From Pseudomonas sp. Irchel 3H7 (GTDB lineage Bacteria; Pseudomonadota; Gammaproteobacteria; Pseudomonadales; Pseudomonadaceae), in NCBI RefSeq assembly GCF_900187605.1, contig NZ_FYEA01000017.1, positions 1 to 64,000 on the forward strand: a stretch of 64,000 nt of DNA. Direction: 5' to 3'. Shown here piece after piece: positions 34,611-44,781 of this stretch; within the stretch, counting starts at the first letter, position 1; the number at the start of each line of letters is the position of its first letter. The translations under genes and the position numbers were made by a program. The notes below the pieces were generated by a model, which worked only from the letters and a program-made list of their open reading frames with translations, was not told the DNA's origin and did not search any database.

Positions 34611-37600
34611 ATGAGCATTCTCATCGAACGGCTTAAGTCGTTGGCCTGGCCCCGGGCATTCACTAGCGGCGCGCTGGCCAAGGCCCGGGCTTATGCCGCT
34701 GATGATCGGGTAGAGATCATCGAGATCGATGACAGAAAGATTGAGGCGTTCTGCGTCGGTTCGGAAAATCAGGCGTATGAACAAACCATTTACCTGTCCG
34801 AAGATCGGCTGGGTTCTGTCAACTTGCGTTGCCTGTGCACCTGTCCTGTCTCAATCGACTGCAAACACTGCGCTGCGGTGCTCTATCACCTGCAGGGCAG
34901 TGATCATGAAGCGTCTGAAAGTGACGCACAGATCCCGTTGGGGCGGGCGCTGGAACATTGGCTTTCGACCATCCCCGTTCCGGCCAAGCCTGCCGAAGAA
35001 GGCGCGCAAACCGCAGGCACGCGCCTGTTTTACAAACTCAAGCCAACGCCTGTGAGCGGCAAGTGGCTGCTCGATATTTTCAAGGTTTCCCAGCTCAAGA
35101 GCGGCGAGTTACGCGAAGTCAAACCGATGTATTCGCTGGCGGAAATGCTTATGCGTCAGCCCGGCTACCTGTCCGAGATGGATCTGCGTGTCGCCAGGCT
35201 GCTGGTTGCCATGCACTCTCACCACGCCTATTACAGCGGCTATCCGCTGGAAGGCAGCAGCGGCGCCGAACTGCTGGAAATGCTCCTGCGTACCTCGCGG
35301 CTGTTCCTCGATTTCGAGGATCTGCGACCGTTGGTGCCGGGCGCGAAGCGCATCGGCCAGTTCGCCTGGGCCGAGCAGGCCGACGGCGGTTTCCGCGCGC
35401 AGTGGAGCAGTGCCGAGGCTGCGCAGGAAACTGTGCTGGCGCTGGAGCCGCTTTATTACCTGGATCGTGAACAGCGGCAGATTGGCCCTCTGTTCAATGA
35501 ACTGGAAGAAAAACTGGCCAGCCATTTGACTCTGGCGCCGGACATTCCGGCGCGTCAGGCCATGCAGTTCAGCCATCGCATGAGCGCCGCGACGAGAATC
35601 CCGCCGCCACACCAACTGACCGAACGAATCATCGACGATGTATTACCGCAGCCACAACTGACTCTCGTCAGCGGTCGGGAGCGCTCGCGCTGGGAATACG
35701 TTCTGGAGCACCGCGCTGCCCTGGTGTTTACCTACAACGGCCAGCCGACGGTGGATCGCAACCCGGAAGTGATGATCCTCAACGGTACCGAAACCCAGGG
35801 CATTCAACGCCAGCCGGCGGTGGAAAAGAAACTGCGCCAGATCCTGCAAAAGCTCGGCTTCAAGAAAGCCACGCGCAAGAGCTCGCTGGATCGTCCTGGT
35901 GAGATGTTCACGTTGCCGGATGATTCCGCCTGGCTCGGGTTTATGCACGAAGGGCTTGCCACGTTGCGCGCCTCGAACTGGGAAGTGGAGATGAGTCCCG
36001 GCTTTCATTTCAATGTGCAACCGGTTGAGCATTGGTACGCTGAGGTCGAAGAAGAGGCCGGGCATCAGTGGTTTGATTTGCAGTTGGGTATCGTCGTCAA
36101 TGGCCAGCGCTATAGTTTGCTACCAATCCTTCTGCACTTGTTGCGCACCCAGCCGCGCTTGCTTGACCCGGTCAATCTGGCACAGCGCAGCGATGACGAA
36201 AAGCTCTTGATCGAACTGAAGCCCAGCGGCTTTGGTGACTCTTCGGGCGCCAAGGTCGCGCTGCCGCTGAGTCGGGTCAAGCCGCTGATGGCCACGCTGG
36301 GCGAGTTGTACCTGGGCGGCCATCAGGGCGATGCACTGCGTTTGAGTGTCCCGGATGCCGCGCGCTTGAGTATGCTCGATGGCGTGCCGCTGGATTGGCA
36401 GGGGGGCGAGCGGCTGCGCACCTTCGCCAAGCGCTTGCAGAATTCCAGTCACACCCAGGTCGCTGCGCCGGCCGGCCTTAACGCGCAACTGCGACCGTAT
36501 CAGCTCGAAGGCCTGAACTGGATGCAGACCCTGCGCGAGCTTGAGGTCGGCGGCATTCTGGGCGATGACATGGGGCTGGGCAAAACGCTGCAAACCCTGG
36601 CGCATCTGCTCACGGAAAAACACGCCGGTCGCCTTGATTGTCCGGCTCTGGCGGTGATGCCGACCAGCCTGATTCCCAACTGGCTCGACGAGGCCGAGCG
36701 TTTCACCCCCCAGTTGAAAGTATTGGCGCTGCACGGCTCGGGGCGGCAAAAGGATTTCGCTGATCTGGCTGAGTACGATCTGATACTGACCACTTACGCG
36801 TTGCTGCCAAGGGATTTGGAGACATTGCAGCCGCAGCTGTGGAGCGTATTGATTCTCGACGAAGCGCAGAACATCAAAAACCCGATCAGCAAAGCCGCGC
36901 AGGCCGCACGCGACTTGCAGGCCCGCCAGCGCTTGTGTCTGAGCGGCACGCCATTGGAAAACCATTTGGGCGAGCTTTGGTCGCAGTTTCATTTCCTCAT
37001 GCCCGGTTGGCTTGGCGACAGCAAGTCCTTCAATCGCGATTACCGCACGCCAATCGAGAAGCACGGCAATGTTCAGCGCATGCAGCACCTGACAGCGCGC
37101 ATCAAGCCGTTTTTGCTGCGCCGCAAAAAGGATCAGGTGGCCACCGAGTTGCCGCCGAAAACCGAGATTGTCCATTGGGTTGATCTCAGCGACGGCCAAC
37201 GCGACGTCTATGAAACGGTGCGCGTGGCGATGGACAAAAAAGTCCGCGACGAAATTGCCCGCAGTGGCGTGGCGCGCAGTCAGATCATCATTCTTGATGC
37301 CTTGCTCAAGCTGCGGCAGGTCTGTTGCGACTTGCGCCTGATCAAGATGCCGCTGACGGCGAAGGCACTGCGCTCCGGCAGTGGCAAGCTGGTCAGCTTG
37401 ATGGAGATGCTCGAAGAACTGCTCGGCGAAGGTCGCAGGATCCTGCTGTTCTCGCAGTTCACCTCAATGCTTGCCTTGATCGAGGAAGAATTGCAGCAAC
37501 GTGACATTGCCTATTCGTTGTTGACCGGCGACACCACGGATCGGCGCACGCCAGTGAAGGACTTTCAGGGCGGCAAGGTGCCGCTGTTTCTGATCAGTCT

Positions 37601-37904
37601 GAAGGCCGGGGGTACCGGTTTGAACCTGACCGCTGCGGACACGGTGATCCATTTCGACCCTTGGTGGAATCCGGCAGTGGAGAATCAGGCCACCGATCGT
37701 GCCTATCGAATCGGGCAAAACAATCCGGTATTCGTTTACAAGCTGATCGCTCGCGGCACAGTAGAGGAAAAAATACAGGCGCTGCAGCAGGAGAAAGCAG
37801 CGTTGGCCGGGGCGGTGCTTGAAGGCGGGACGACGGGTGGCTGGAAGCTGGAGCAGAGTGACATTGAGGCGCTGTTTGCGCCGTTGCCTGTTGCCAAGGG
37901 CTGA
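34611..37904 (+). CDS. SNF2-type helicase with SWIM zinc finger (long paralogue)
   Basis: This 1097-residue protein has a SWIM zinc finger (CTCPVSIDCKHC, near residue 85), a middle region of about 550 residues, and a C-terminal SNF2-type ATPase. The ATPase shows DDMGLGKT (Lys658), DEAQ, SGTPLENHLGELWS and, near the end, QATDRAYRIGQ. Such proteins move on DNA by ATP hydrolysis and remodel protein-DNA complexes; SWIM-bearing bacterial relatives have no settled role. AAGGA precedes ATG 34611 and the gene follows mtnP by 9 bases. A shorter paralogue at 38053 faces it. The long copy has about 190 extra residues between the SWIM finger and the shared middle domain. Confidence 0.92.
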   Translation: MSILIERLKSLAWPRAFTSGALAKARAYAADDRVEIIEIDDRKIEAFCVGSENQAYEQTIYLSEDRLGSVNLRCLCTCPVSIDCKHCAAVLYHLQGSDHEASESDAQIPLGRALEHWLSTIPVPAKPAEEGAQTAGTRLFYKLKPTPVSGKWLLDIFKVSQLKSGELREVKPMYSLAEMLMRQPGYLSEMDLRVARLLVAMHSHHAYYSGYPLEGSSGAELLEMLLRTSRLFLDFEDLRPLVPGAKRIGQFAWAEQADGGFRAQWSSAEAAQETVLALEPLYYLDREQRQIGPLFNELEEKLASHLTLAPDIPARQAMQFSHRMSAATRIPPPHQLTERIIDDVLPQPQLTLVSGRERSRWEYVLEHRAALVFTYNGQPTVDRNPEVMILNGTETQGIQRQPAVEKKLRQILQKLGFKKATRKSSLDRPGEMFTLPDDSAWLGFMHEGLATLRASNWEVEMSPGFHFNVQPVEHWYAEVEEEAGHQWFDLQLGIVVNGQRYSLLPILLHLLRTQPRLLDPVNLAQRSDDEKLLIELKPSGFGDSSGAKVALPLSRVKPLMATLGELYLGGHQGDALRLSVPDAARLSMLDGVPLDWQGGERLRTFAKRLQNSSHTQVAAPAGLNAQLRPYQLEGLNWMQTLRELEVGGILGDDMGLGKTLQTLAHLLTEKHAGRLDCPALAVMPTSLIPNWLDEAERFTPQLKVLALHGSGRQKDFADLAEYDLILTTYALLPRDLETLQPQLWSVLILDEAQNIKNPISKAAQAARDLQARQRLCLSGTPLENHLGELWSQFHFLMPGWLGDSKSFNRDYRTPIEKHGNVQRMQHLTARIKPFLLRRKKDQVATELPPKTEIVHWVDLSDGQRDVYETVRVAMDKKVRDEIARSGVARSQIIILDALLKLRQVCCDLRLIKMPLTAKALRSGSGKLVSLMEMLEELLGEGRRILLFSQFTSMLALIEEELQQRDIAYSLLTGDTTDRRTPVKDFQGGKVPLFLISLKAGGTGLNLTAADTVIHFDPWWNPAVENQATDRAYRIGQNNPVFVYKLIARGTVEEKIQALQQEKAALAGAVLEGGTTGGWKLEQSDIEALFAPLPVAKG

Positions 37905-37938
37905 GCCCTAAGTAATAGAGCAATATCTGATGGCCCCA

Positions 37939-38028
37939 TCGCTGGCAAGCCAGCTCCCACAGGGTTTTGAGCCGTACACAAAACTGTGTTCCAACTCGAT
38001 ACCTGTGAGAGCTGGCTTGCCAGCGATA
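37939..38028. repeat. REP-type palindrome (CGCTGGCAAGCCAGCTCCCACAGG family)
   Basis: ATCGCTGGCAAGCCAGCTCC and following bases face a right arm CTGTGAGAGCTGGCTTGCCAGCGAT over a 40-base spacer. It lies exactly between the two converging helicase genes. Another copy of this family is at 46682. Confidence 0.88.
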
Positions 38029-38052
38029 GCTATCTAACCGGCTACGCAAATC

Positions 38053-40743
38053 TCAACGCTTGTCGAGCTTGTCCGGCAGCGGCGCAAACAACGCTTCGAT
38101 ATCATCACTCTGCAACTTCCAGTCCCCGGCCTTGCGCCCATCCAGCACGCCCGCCGCCAAGTCGGACTTTTCCTTCTGCAGGTGCTGAATCTTCTCCTCC
38201 ACCGTACCCCGGGCAATCATCTTGTAAACGAACACCGGCTTTTCCTGACCAATCCGGTACGCACGATCCGTCGCCTGATTTTCGGTCGCCGGGTTCCACC
38301 ACGGGTCGTAGTGAATCACCGTGTCCGCTTCCGTCAGGTTCAAGCCGACACCGCCAGCCTTCAGGCTGATCAGAAAGATCTGACGCTTGCCACTCTGGAA
38401 TTCCTTCACCGGCGTCCGTCGATCGCGGGTCTGGCCGGTCAACAGCGCGTAGGAAACGTTACGTTTTTTCAGCTCGTCTTCGATCAATGACAGCATCGAG
38501 GTGAATTGCGAAAACAGCAGGATCCGCCGGCCTTCCTCGAACAGTTCTTCGAGCATTTCCATCAAGCTGTCGAGCTTGCCGGAGGTGCTGCCGCGAGCGG
38601 GCAGGGTGGCGTCGTTGACCAGGCGCAGATCGCAGCAAACCTGACGCAGCTTGAGCAGCGCCTCCAGAATGATGATCTGGCTGCGTGCCACGCCTTTGCG
38701 GGTGATCTCGTCGCGGACTTTCTTGTCCATTGCCAGGCGCATGGTTTCATACACATCGCGCTGCGCTTCGTTGAGATCGACCCAGTGGATGATCTCGGTT
38801 TTCGGCGGCAACTCGGTGGCCACTTGTTCCTTGGTGCGGCGCAGCAGAAACGGTTTTATCCGACCGTTGAGGTGCTGAAGTCTGACTTCACTGCCGCGCT
38901 TTTCAATCGGCACGCGGTAATCGGCGTTGAAGCTTTTCACGTCGCCAAGCCAGCCCGGCAACAGGAAGTGAAACAGTGACCACAACTCGCCCAGGTGGTT
39001 TTCCAGCGGCGTACCACTCAAGCACAAGCGCTGACGTGCATTAAGCTCGCGCGCGGCTTGAGCGGCTTTGCTGTTCGGATTTTTGATGTACTGCGCTTCA
39101 TCCAGCACCAATACGTGCAGCGGCTGCTTGGCCAGCCGTTCGACGTCCTTGGGCAGCAGCGCGTAGGTGGTGAGGATCAGGTCGAAGTCACCCAGGTTGT
39201 CAAAATGCTTCTTGCGAGTGGCGCCGTACAGCGCGACTACTTTCAGTTGCGGGGTGAAGTGCGCCGCCTCATCCAGCCAGTTTGGAATCAGGCTGGTCGG
39301 CATCACCACCATGCACGGTCGATCGAGACGCCCGGCGTTTTTCTCGCTGAGAATATGCGCCAGGGTCTGTAGGGTTTTACCCAAACCCATGTCGTCCGCG
39401 AGAATCCCGCCGACTTCCAGTTGTCGCAGCGATTGCATCCAGCTCAAGCCTTCAAGCTGATACGGGCGCAGCGTCGCATTCAAGCCTTTCGGCGCTTCAA
39501 CGCTGAAATCACGAATGTCGCGCAGACGTTGAGCGAACGTGCGGATCTGCTCGCCACCTTCCCACAGTAGCGGAATACCTTCCAGCGAGTTGAGTCGCGT
39601 AGCGTCCGCCTTGCTCAGGCGCAGGGTGGTTTCGCCCGGCTCCTGCAAATAGAACTCGCCGAGCGTCATCAGCACAGGTTTCAGCCGGCCTAGCGGCAAC
39701 GCCACCTGCAGTGGCCCGTGCTCAATGTTGCGTTGTGGGACGTTGACCAGAATCAGCTCGTCATCGCGGCGGCGCGCAAGGCGTTCGGGATTGAGAATCT
39801 CCGCATGCGAGCGCATCAGATTGAGCAGGATCGGCAGCAGGCTCAGGCGCTCACCGTTAACGATGATCCCCAACTCCAGATCAAACCAGTCACGCTCCGG
39901 CGCCTGCTCGACTGTGGCGTACCAGTCATCCACAGCGGTCAGGTCAAAGCCGAACTCTTCATCGATCTGCAATTCCCAGCCCTGCGTTCGCAGTTTCGGC
40001 AGATCGTTAAGGGTGAACGTCAGCCAGGCGCTGTCGTTGACCATTTCGTACAGCTCGCCCGCGCTCTCCGGTAGCGCTTTGCTCTGGCGAGTGGCGATAC
40101 GAAAGCCGAGGATTCTTAACTGTTCGCGGTAGGACTGTTCGACTTCCGGGTGACGTTTTATCCGCAGCGTCTGGGTTTCCTGACGGATCAGAATGTCGCT
40201 GTTCTTCTGCCCGCTGACGTATTCGTCGAGATAGCTGAACGACAGCGCCGCGCGATGCTGAATATAACGCTGCATCTTGCCGTTGCGTGGTTCGAAAGCG
40301 CTGAATTCGACGCTGGCCAGCCACAGGCGCGGCATCGGCTGCACATTATTGACCAGCACTTGCGGCGGTGCTTTCGGGCCACGATTCTCCAGCACGGCTT
40401 GAAGTTTCTCCAACAGCTCGGCGTCTTTCGCAGCGGCGGGGTAATCAAGGGTTTCCTGCACTTTCAGCAGTACCGCTGCGCAGTGTTTGCAGTTGCTGCG
40501 AACGGGGCAGGTGCAGCCGGCATCGACCAGCAGCAAGGTGCCTTTGGCTGACTCGCGCAGGTGAATGGTCTGACGGTAAACGTTACCGCCAGAGCCTTCG
40601 CAACTGGCGGTGATCGTTGCATCGCCGACCTGGGCGATGCGTACTCGATTTTCCAGGGCGTAGCGTCGGCCACGTTCCAGGCTCTGTTCCTTGAATCGGC
40701 TGACCCAGGAGGGCGCCAACGGTTTACTCAGCGGCGGGTTCAT
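38053..40743 (-). CDS. SNF2-type helicase with SWIM zinc finger (short paralogue)
   Basis: This 896-residue protein has the same plan as the gene at 34611: a SWIM finger (CTCPVRSNCKHC), a shared middle domain (for example WFDLELGIIVNGERLSLLPI), and the SNF2 ATPase with DDMGLGKT, DEAQ, SGTPLENHLGELWS and QATDRAYRIGQ. It lacks about 190 residues after the SWIM finger. It starts 11 bases after the csiV stop codon, so it is the last gene of the mfd-csiV-helicase operon. Together with Mfd this suggests a role near DNA repair or stalled transcription; that is inference. Remodelling activity is inferred from motifs. No strong ribosome-binding site, so translation may be coupled to csiV. Confidence 0.92.
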   Translation of the reverse strand: MNPPLSKPLAPSWVSRFKEQSLERGRRYALENRVRIAQVGDATITASCEGSGGNVYRQTIHLRESAKGTLLLVDAGCTCPVRSNCKHCAAVLLKVQETLDYPAAAKDAELLEKLQAVLENRGPKAPPQVLVNNVQPMPRLWLASVEFSAFEPRNGKMQRYIQHRAALSFSYLDEYVSGQKNSDILIRQETQTLRIKRHPEVEQSYREQLRILGFRIATRQSKALPESAGELYEMVNDSAWLTFTLNDLPKLRTQGWELQIDEEFGFDLTAVDDWYATVEQAPERDWFDLELGIIVNGERLSLLPILLNLMRSHAEILNPERLARRRDDELILVNVPQRNIEHGPLQVALPLGRLKPVLMTLGEFYLQEPGETTLRLSKADATRLNSLEGIPLLWEGGEQIRTFAQRLRDIRDFSVEAPKGLNATLRPYQLEGLSWMQSLRQLEVGGILADDMGLGKTLQTLAHILSEKNAGRLDRPCMVVMPTSLIPNWLDEAAHFTPQLKVVALYGATRKKHFDNLGDFDLILTTYALLPKDVERLAKQPLHVLVLDEAQYIKNPNSKAAQAARELNARQRLCLSGTPLENHLGELWSLFHFLLPGWLGDVKSFNADYRVPIEKRGSEVRLQHLNGRIKPFLLRRTKEQVATELPPKTEIIHWVDLNEAQRDVYETMRLAMDKKVRDEITRKGVARSQIIILEALLKLRQVCCDLRLVNDATLPARGSTSGKLDSLMEMLEELFEEGRRILLFSQFTSMLSLIEDELKKRNVSYALLTGQTRDRRTPVKEFQSGKRQIFLISLKAGGVGLNLTEADTVIHYDPWWNPATENQATDRAYRIGQEKPVFVYKMIARGTVEEKIQHLQKEKSDLAAGVLDGRKAGDWKLQSDDIEALFAPLPDKLDKR

Positions 40744-40754
40744 AAGGACTTCGA

Positions 40755-41321
40755 TCAGTCCGGAATCGCTTCAGGCGCTTCCCGTGGCGCAGGTGCGGTC
40801 AGGGAAGTGATCTTGATCAGCAGGGCCAGATGGCCGTTGTCGAGATAGTTGAGTTGGCCGTTCTTGGTGTGGCTGTCCTGTTTCAGGCGTTCGCTGGCAG
40901 TGACCATGCCGTTGCTGTCGATCTGGTTGACCCAGAAATCGGCGCTCACGTCGGTGAAACGCCCCAGTTTCATTTCCAGCGTGCCCTCGATCGGGAACTG
41001 ACCGAACTGTTCCTGACCATCGCTGACCGCAACTTTTGCCGGTGCTTCGCCAAGGGTTTGCTGCCAGGCCTTGTGCATCAACACGCTGTAGTCGCCGCTG
41101 GCGGTAAGCTTGCTGACAACGTCATTCAGCGCAGGCGTGCGCTTGCTGTCGTCGCCCAAGCGCTGGGCGCCAGCGGCCCAGTCTTCCGGCGCGGCGCGGC
41201 TGACGATGGCCGGTACGGCGTTCTGGCGCACCAGAATCATTTCGACCTGATACAGGTCATCGGCGAAAACCGAGGGTGCTACCAAGGTGAGCAGCAAAGT
41301 CAGCGAACGAAACAGGCGCAT
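40755..41321 (-). CDS. CsiV family periplasmic protein
   Basis: This 188-residue protein has a signal peptide (MRLFRSLTLLLTLVAPSVFA) and a mature part starting DDLYQVEMILVRQ, which matches the peptidoglycan-binding CsiV family. CsiV was described in Vibrio cholerae as essential for growth in the presence of D-amino acid-modified wall and an activator of a PBP1-lipoprotein pair. The frame extends 13 codons further, but ATG 41321 has AAGGA 7 bases ahead. It lies 10 bases after mfd and 11 before the helicase, so transcription is shared. The functional transfer from Vibrio is inference. Confidence 0.82.
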   Translation of the reverse strand: MRLFRSLTLLLTLVAPSVFADDLYQVEMILVRQNAVPAIVSRAAPEDWAAGAQRLGDDSKRTPALNDVVSKLTASGDYSVLMHKAWQQTLGEAPAKVAVSDGQEQFGQFPIEGTLEMKLGRFTDVSADFWVNQIDSNGMVTASERLKQDSHTKNGQLNYLDNGHLALLIKITSLTAPAPREAPEAIPD

Positions 41322-41331
41322 TGGGCGTCCT

Positions 41332-44300
41332 TCAAACAGATTTCGGGAGGAGGCGCTCAAACAGCGCCTCTACAGTATTAAAGCGCTCTTCCGGGCGTTC
41401 CATCGGCACCTGGAACTTGAACATCGTGGCGCCTTCGAATTTGTAGCGTTTTGGCTGGCTCTGGATCAGCTTGATCAGCGTCATCGGATCGACCGGCGTC
41501 TGCGCTTCGAACTCGATACGTCCACCTTGCGGACCGCCATCGACTTTTTTGATGCCCAATTGCTCGGCCTGCAACTTCAGTGCTGTGATGCGCACCAGAT
41601 TCTTGGTCGGTTCCGGCAGCAGGCCGAAACGGTCGATCATCTCGACTTGCAGATCCTTCAAGCCTTCCTCGTCGGTCGCCGAAGCAATGCGCTTGTACAG
41701 AATCAGGCGAGCGTGAACGTCCGGTAGATAGTCTTCCGGAATCAGCGCCGGCACCCGCAGATTGACTTCCGGGCCACCGCCGAGGGGTTGATCGAGGTTC
41801 GGTTGTTCGCCCTTGCGGATCGATTTCACCGCACGTTCAAGCATCTCCATATACAGCGTGAAGCCCACGGCCTGAATCTGCCCGCTCTGGCCATCGCCGA
41901 GCAGTTCGCCGGCGCCACGGATTTCCAGGTCGTTGGTGGCCAGGACGAAACCGGCGCCGAGATCCTGAGTATTGGCAATCGCTTCCAGACGCTTTTCCGC
42001 GTCCGAAGTGATTTGCTGGCGCGGCGGCGTCAGCAGGTACGCGTAAGCCTGGTGGTGACTACGGCCAACGCGACCGCGTAACTGGTGCAGTTGCGCCAGA
42101 CCGAACTTGTCGGCGCGCTCGATGATGATGGTGTTGGCGCTCGGCACGTCGATACCGGTTTCGATGATGGTCGAGGCGATCAGCACATTGAAACGCTTGT
42201 GATAAAAGTCGCTCATCACCTGTTCGAGTTCGCGCTCGCGCATCTGTCCGTGACCGATGCCGATGCGTGCTTCCGGCACCAGTTCGGCGAGGTCGGCGGC
42301 GCACTTCTCGATGGTTTTCACATCGTTGTGCAAGTAGTAAACCTGGCCGCCACGCAACAGTTCGCGGAGCAGGGCTTCTTTGACCGTACTCTTGTTCTGC
42401 TCCATGACGAAGGTGCGCACGGACAAGCGACGTGCTGGCGGTGTGGCGATGATCGACAGGTCGCGCATGCCCGACACCGCCATGTTCAGCGTGCGCGGAA
42501 TCGGTGTGGCGGTCAGCGTAAGAATGTCGACTTCGCTGCGCAGGGCCTTGAGCTGTTCTTTCTGACGCACACCGAAGCGGTGCTCTTCGTCGATGATCAC
42601 CAGCCCGAGGTTTTTGATCTTGACGTCGTCGGACAGCAGTTTGTGCGTGCCGATGACGATGTCGATCTTGCCTTCGGCCAGATCGGCGATCGCCGCGTTG
42701 ACTTCCTTGGCCGATTTGAAGCGACTCATCACTTCCACGGTCACCGGCCAGTCGGCGAAGCGGTCGCGGAAGCTGTTGTAGTGCTGCTGGGCGAGCAGGG
42801 TGGTCGGTACTAGAATCGCCACTTGGCGGCCACCGTGTACGGCGATGAACGCCGCACGCATGGCCACTTCGGTCTTGCCGAAACCGACGTCACCGCAGAC
42901 CAGTCGATCCATCGGTTTCGGCGCGAGCATGTCTTCGCGCACGGCTTCGATGGTCGATTGTTGATCCGGGGTTTCTTCGAACGGGAAACCGGCGCTGAAC
43001 GTCGCGTAATCGGCTTTCGGGTCGGCGAACGCGTAGCCTTCGCGAGCGGCGCGACGGGCATAGATGTCGAGCAGTTCGGCGGCGACGTCACGCACCTGTT
43101 CGGCAGCTTTGCGTTTGGCCTTCTGCCAGGTCTCGGAGCCGAGGCGGTGCAGCGGGGCCAGCGCATCGTCGCTGCCGGTGTAGCGTGCAATCAAATGCAG
43201 GTTGGCTACCGGCACGTAAAGCTTGGCGTTCTCGGCATATTCGAGGGTAAGGAATTCGGCAGCCTGATTGTCGATTTCCAGAATCGTCAGGCCCAGATAA
43301 CGGCCGACACCGTGATCGATGTGCACCACCGGCGCGCCTTCGCGCAGCTCGGTGAGGTTTTTGATCACCGCATCGTTATTGCCGTCGGCACGCTTCTCGC
43401 GGCGGCGACGCTGCATCACGCGTTGGCCGAACAGCGGACTTTCCGCGACCAATGCCAGCGCCGGATCGTCGAGCATCAGGCCTTCGTCTAGCGGGGCAAT
43501 GGTGATCGCCAGACGATCCTCGCTCGCGACGAAGTCTGGCCAGCTGTCGACGGTTTTCGGTCGCAGCTTCAGGCGCTCAAGCAACTCCAGCAGCACTTCG
43601 CGACGGCCGGCGGACTCGGCGGTGAACAGCACGCGACCGGGGAATTCATCGAGAAATGCCGACAGCGCCGCCAGCGGTTGTGTGGCTTTGGCTTCGATCG
43701 CCAGATTCGGCAGTGCTTGTGCCGGGAAGCGCTCGCGACCTGCACCGCCTTCTACATCCTGTTGGCTGGCGACCACACGCGGCCAACTCTTCAGGCGGGC
43801 GAAACAATCTTCCACCGGCAGGAACAATTCCGCCGGTGGCAATAAAGGACGCGATGGATCGACGCGGCGCTCTTCATAACGATTGCGCACGTCGTTCCAG
43901 AAGTTTTCCGCCGCTTGCTCGATGCCCGGCAGGGAGAACACTTGCGTGTCCTGCGGCAGGTAGTCGAACAGCGTCGAGGTTTCGTCGAAGAACAGCGGCA
44001 GGTAATACTCGATACCGGCCGGGGTAATCCCGCTGCTCAGATCCTGAAAGATCGGGCAGCGCCGGAAGTCGACGTCGAAGCGCTCGCGAAAGCGCGCCTT
44101 GAAACGGGTGACCGCGTCTTTTTGCAGCGGAAACTCACGGGCCGGCAGCAGCTTGACCGACTCGACCTTGTCGATGGAGCGCTGGTTTTCCGGATCGAAG
44201 GTGCGCAGGGTTTCGATTTCATCGTCGAACAAGTCGATGCGATACGGCAGTTTGCTGCCCATCGGGAACAGGTCGATCAACGCACCGCGCACGGTGAACT

Positions 44301-44781
44301 CGCCGTGCTCATACACCGTGTCGACGTAACGATAGCCGCTGGCTTCGAGCCGCGAACGCATTTGTTCGACATCGAGTTTCTGCCCGACATCCAGCACCAG
44401 GCTGCTGCCAAGCAGGAATTTGGTCGGCGCCAAGCGGTGCAACGCTGTGGTGATCGGCACCACCAGCACGCCATGCGCCAGTTCCGGCAGCCTATAGAGG
44501 CTGGCGATGCGCTGGGAAATGATGTCCTGGTGCGGCGAGAACAGGTCGTAGGGCAGGGTTTCCCAGTCGGGGAAATGCAGCACGGGCAAATCCGGGGCGA
44601 AGAAACTCAGCTCCTGTTCCAGTCGTTCAGCACTTTGGCTGTCGGCGGTCAGTAGCAGGGTGAAGCGCTTGGCAGCGCTGGCAGCCTCGGCAATCGCCAG
44701 GCTGAGGGCAGCGCCGGGCAAATTGCCCCAATGCTGTTTACCTGCCTCGGCAGGGAGTTGCGGTAGACGCAGAACGGGCAC
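41332..44781 (-). CDS. mfd: transcription-repair coupling factor Mfd
   Basis: This 1149-residue motor releases RNA polymerase stalled at DNA lesions and recruits UvrA. The UvrB-like N-terminal region, the RNA polymerase-interaction domain (near residues 480-560), and the RecG-like translocase are in the usual order. Walker A is GDVGFGKTEVAMRAA, followed by DEEH and QLRGRVGRS, and the C-terminal TRCF domain is complete. The start is GTG 44781 (MPVLRLPQLPAEAGKQ) with GGAG upstream. First gene of an operon with csiV and an SNF2 helicase. It is divergent from gap across 370 bases. Confidence 0.98.
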   Translation of the reverse strand: MPVLRLPQLPAEAGKQHWGNLPGAALSLAIAEAASAAKRFTLLLTADSQSAERLEQELSFFAPDLPVLHFPDWETLPYDLFSPHQDIISQRIASLYRLPELAHGVLVVPITTALHRLAPTKFLLGSSLVLDVGQKLDVEQMRSRLEASGYRYVDTVYEHGEFTVRGALIDLFPMGSKLPYRIDLFDDEIETLRTFDPENQRSIDKVESVKLLPAREFPLQKDAVTRFKARFRERFDVDFRRCPIFQDLSSGITPAGIEYYLPLFFDETSTLFDYLPQDTQVFSLPGIEQAAENFWNDVRNRYEERRVDPSRPLLPPAELFLPVEDCFARLKSWPRVVASQQDVEGGAGRERFPAQALPNLAIEAKATQPLAALSAFLDEFPGRVLFTAESAGRREVLLELLERLKLRPKTVDSWPDFVASEDRLAITIAPLDEGLMLDDPALALVAESPLFGQRVMQRRRREKRADGNNDAVIKNLTELREGAPVVHIDHGVGRYLGLTILEIDNQAAEFLTLEYAENAKLYVPVANLHLIARYTGSDDALAPLHRLGSETWQKAKRKAAEQVRDVAAELLDIYARRAAREGYAFADPKADYATFSAGFPFEETPDQQSTIEAVREDMLAPKPMDRLVCGDVGFGKTEVAMRAAFIAVHGGRQVAILVPTTLLAQQHYNSFRDRFADWPVTVEVMSRFKSAKEVNAAIADLAEGKIDIVIGTHKLLSDDVKIKNLGLVIIDEEHRFGVRQKEQLKALRSEVDILTLTATPIPRTLNMAVSGMRDLSIIATPPARRLSVRTFVMEQNKSTVKEALLRELLRGGQVYYLHNDVKTIEKCAADLAELVPEARIGIGHGQMRERELEQVMSDFYHKRFNVLIASTIIETGIDVPSANTIIIERADKFGLAQLHQLRGRVGRSHHQAYAYLLTPPRQQITSDAEKRLEAIANTQDLGAGFVLATNDLEIRGAGELLGDGQSGQIQAVGFTLYMEMLERAVKSIRKGEQPNLDQPLGGGPEVNLRVPALIPEDYLPDVHARLILYKRIASATDEEGLKDLQVEMIDRFGLLPEPTKNLVRITALKLQAEQLGIKKVDGGPQGGRIEFEAQTPVDPMTLIKLIQSQPKRYKFEGATMFKFQVPMERPEERFNTVEALFERLLPKSV

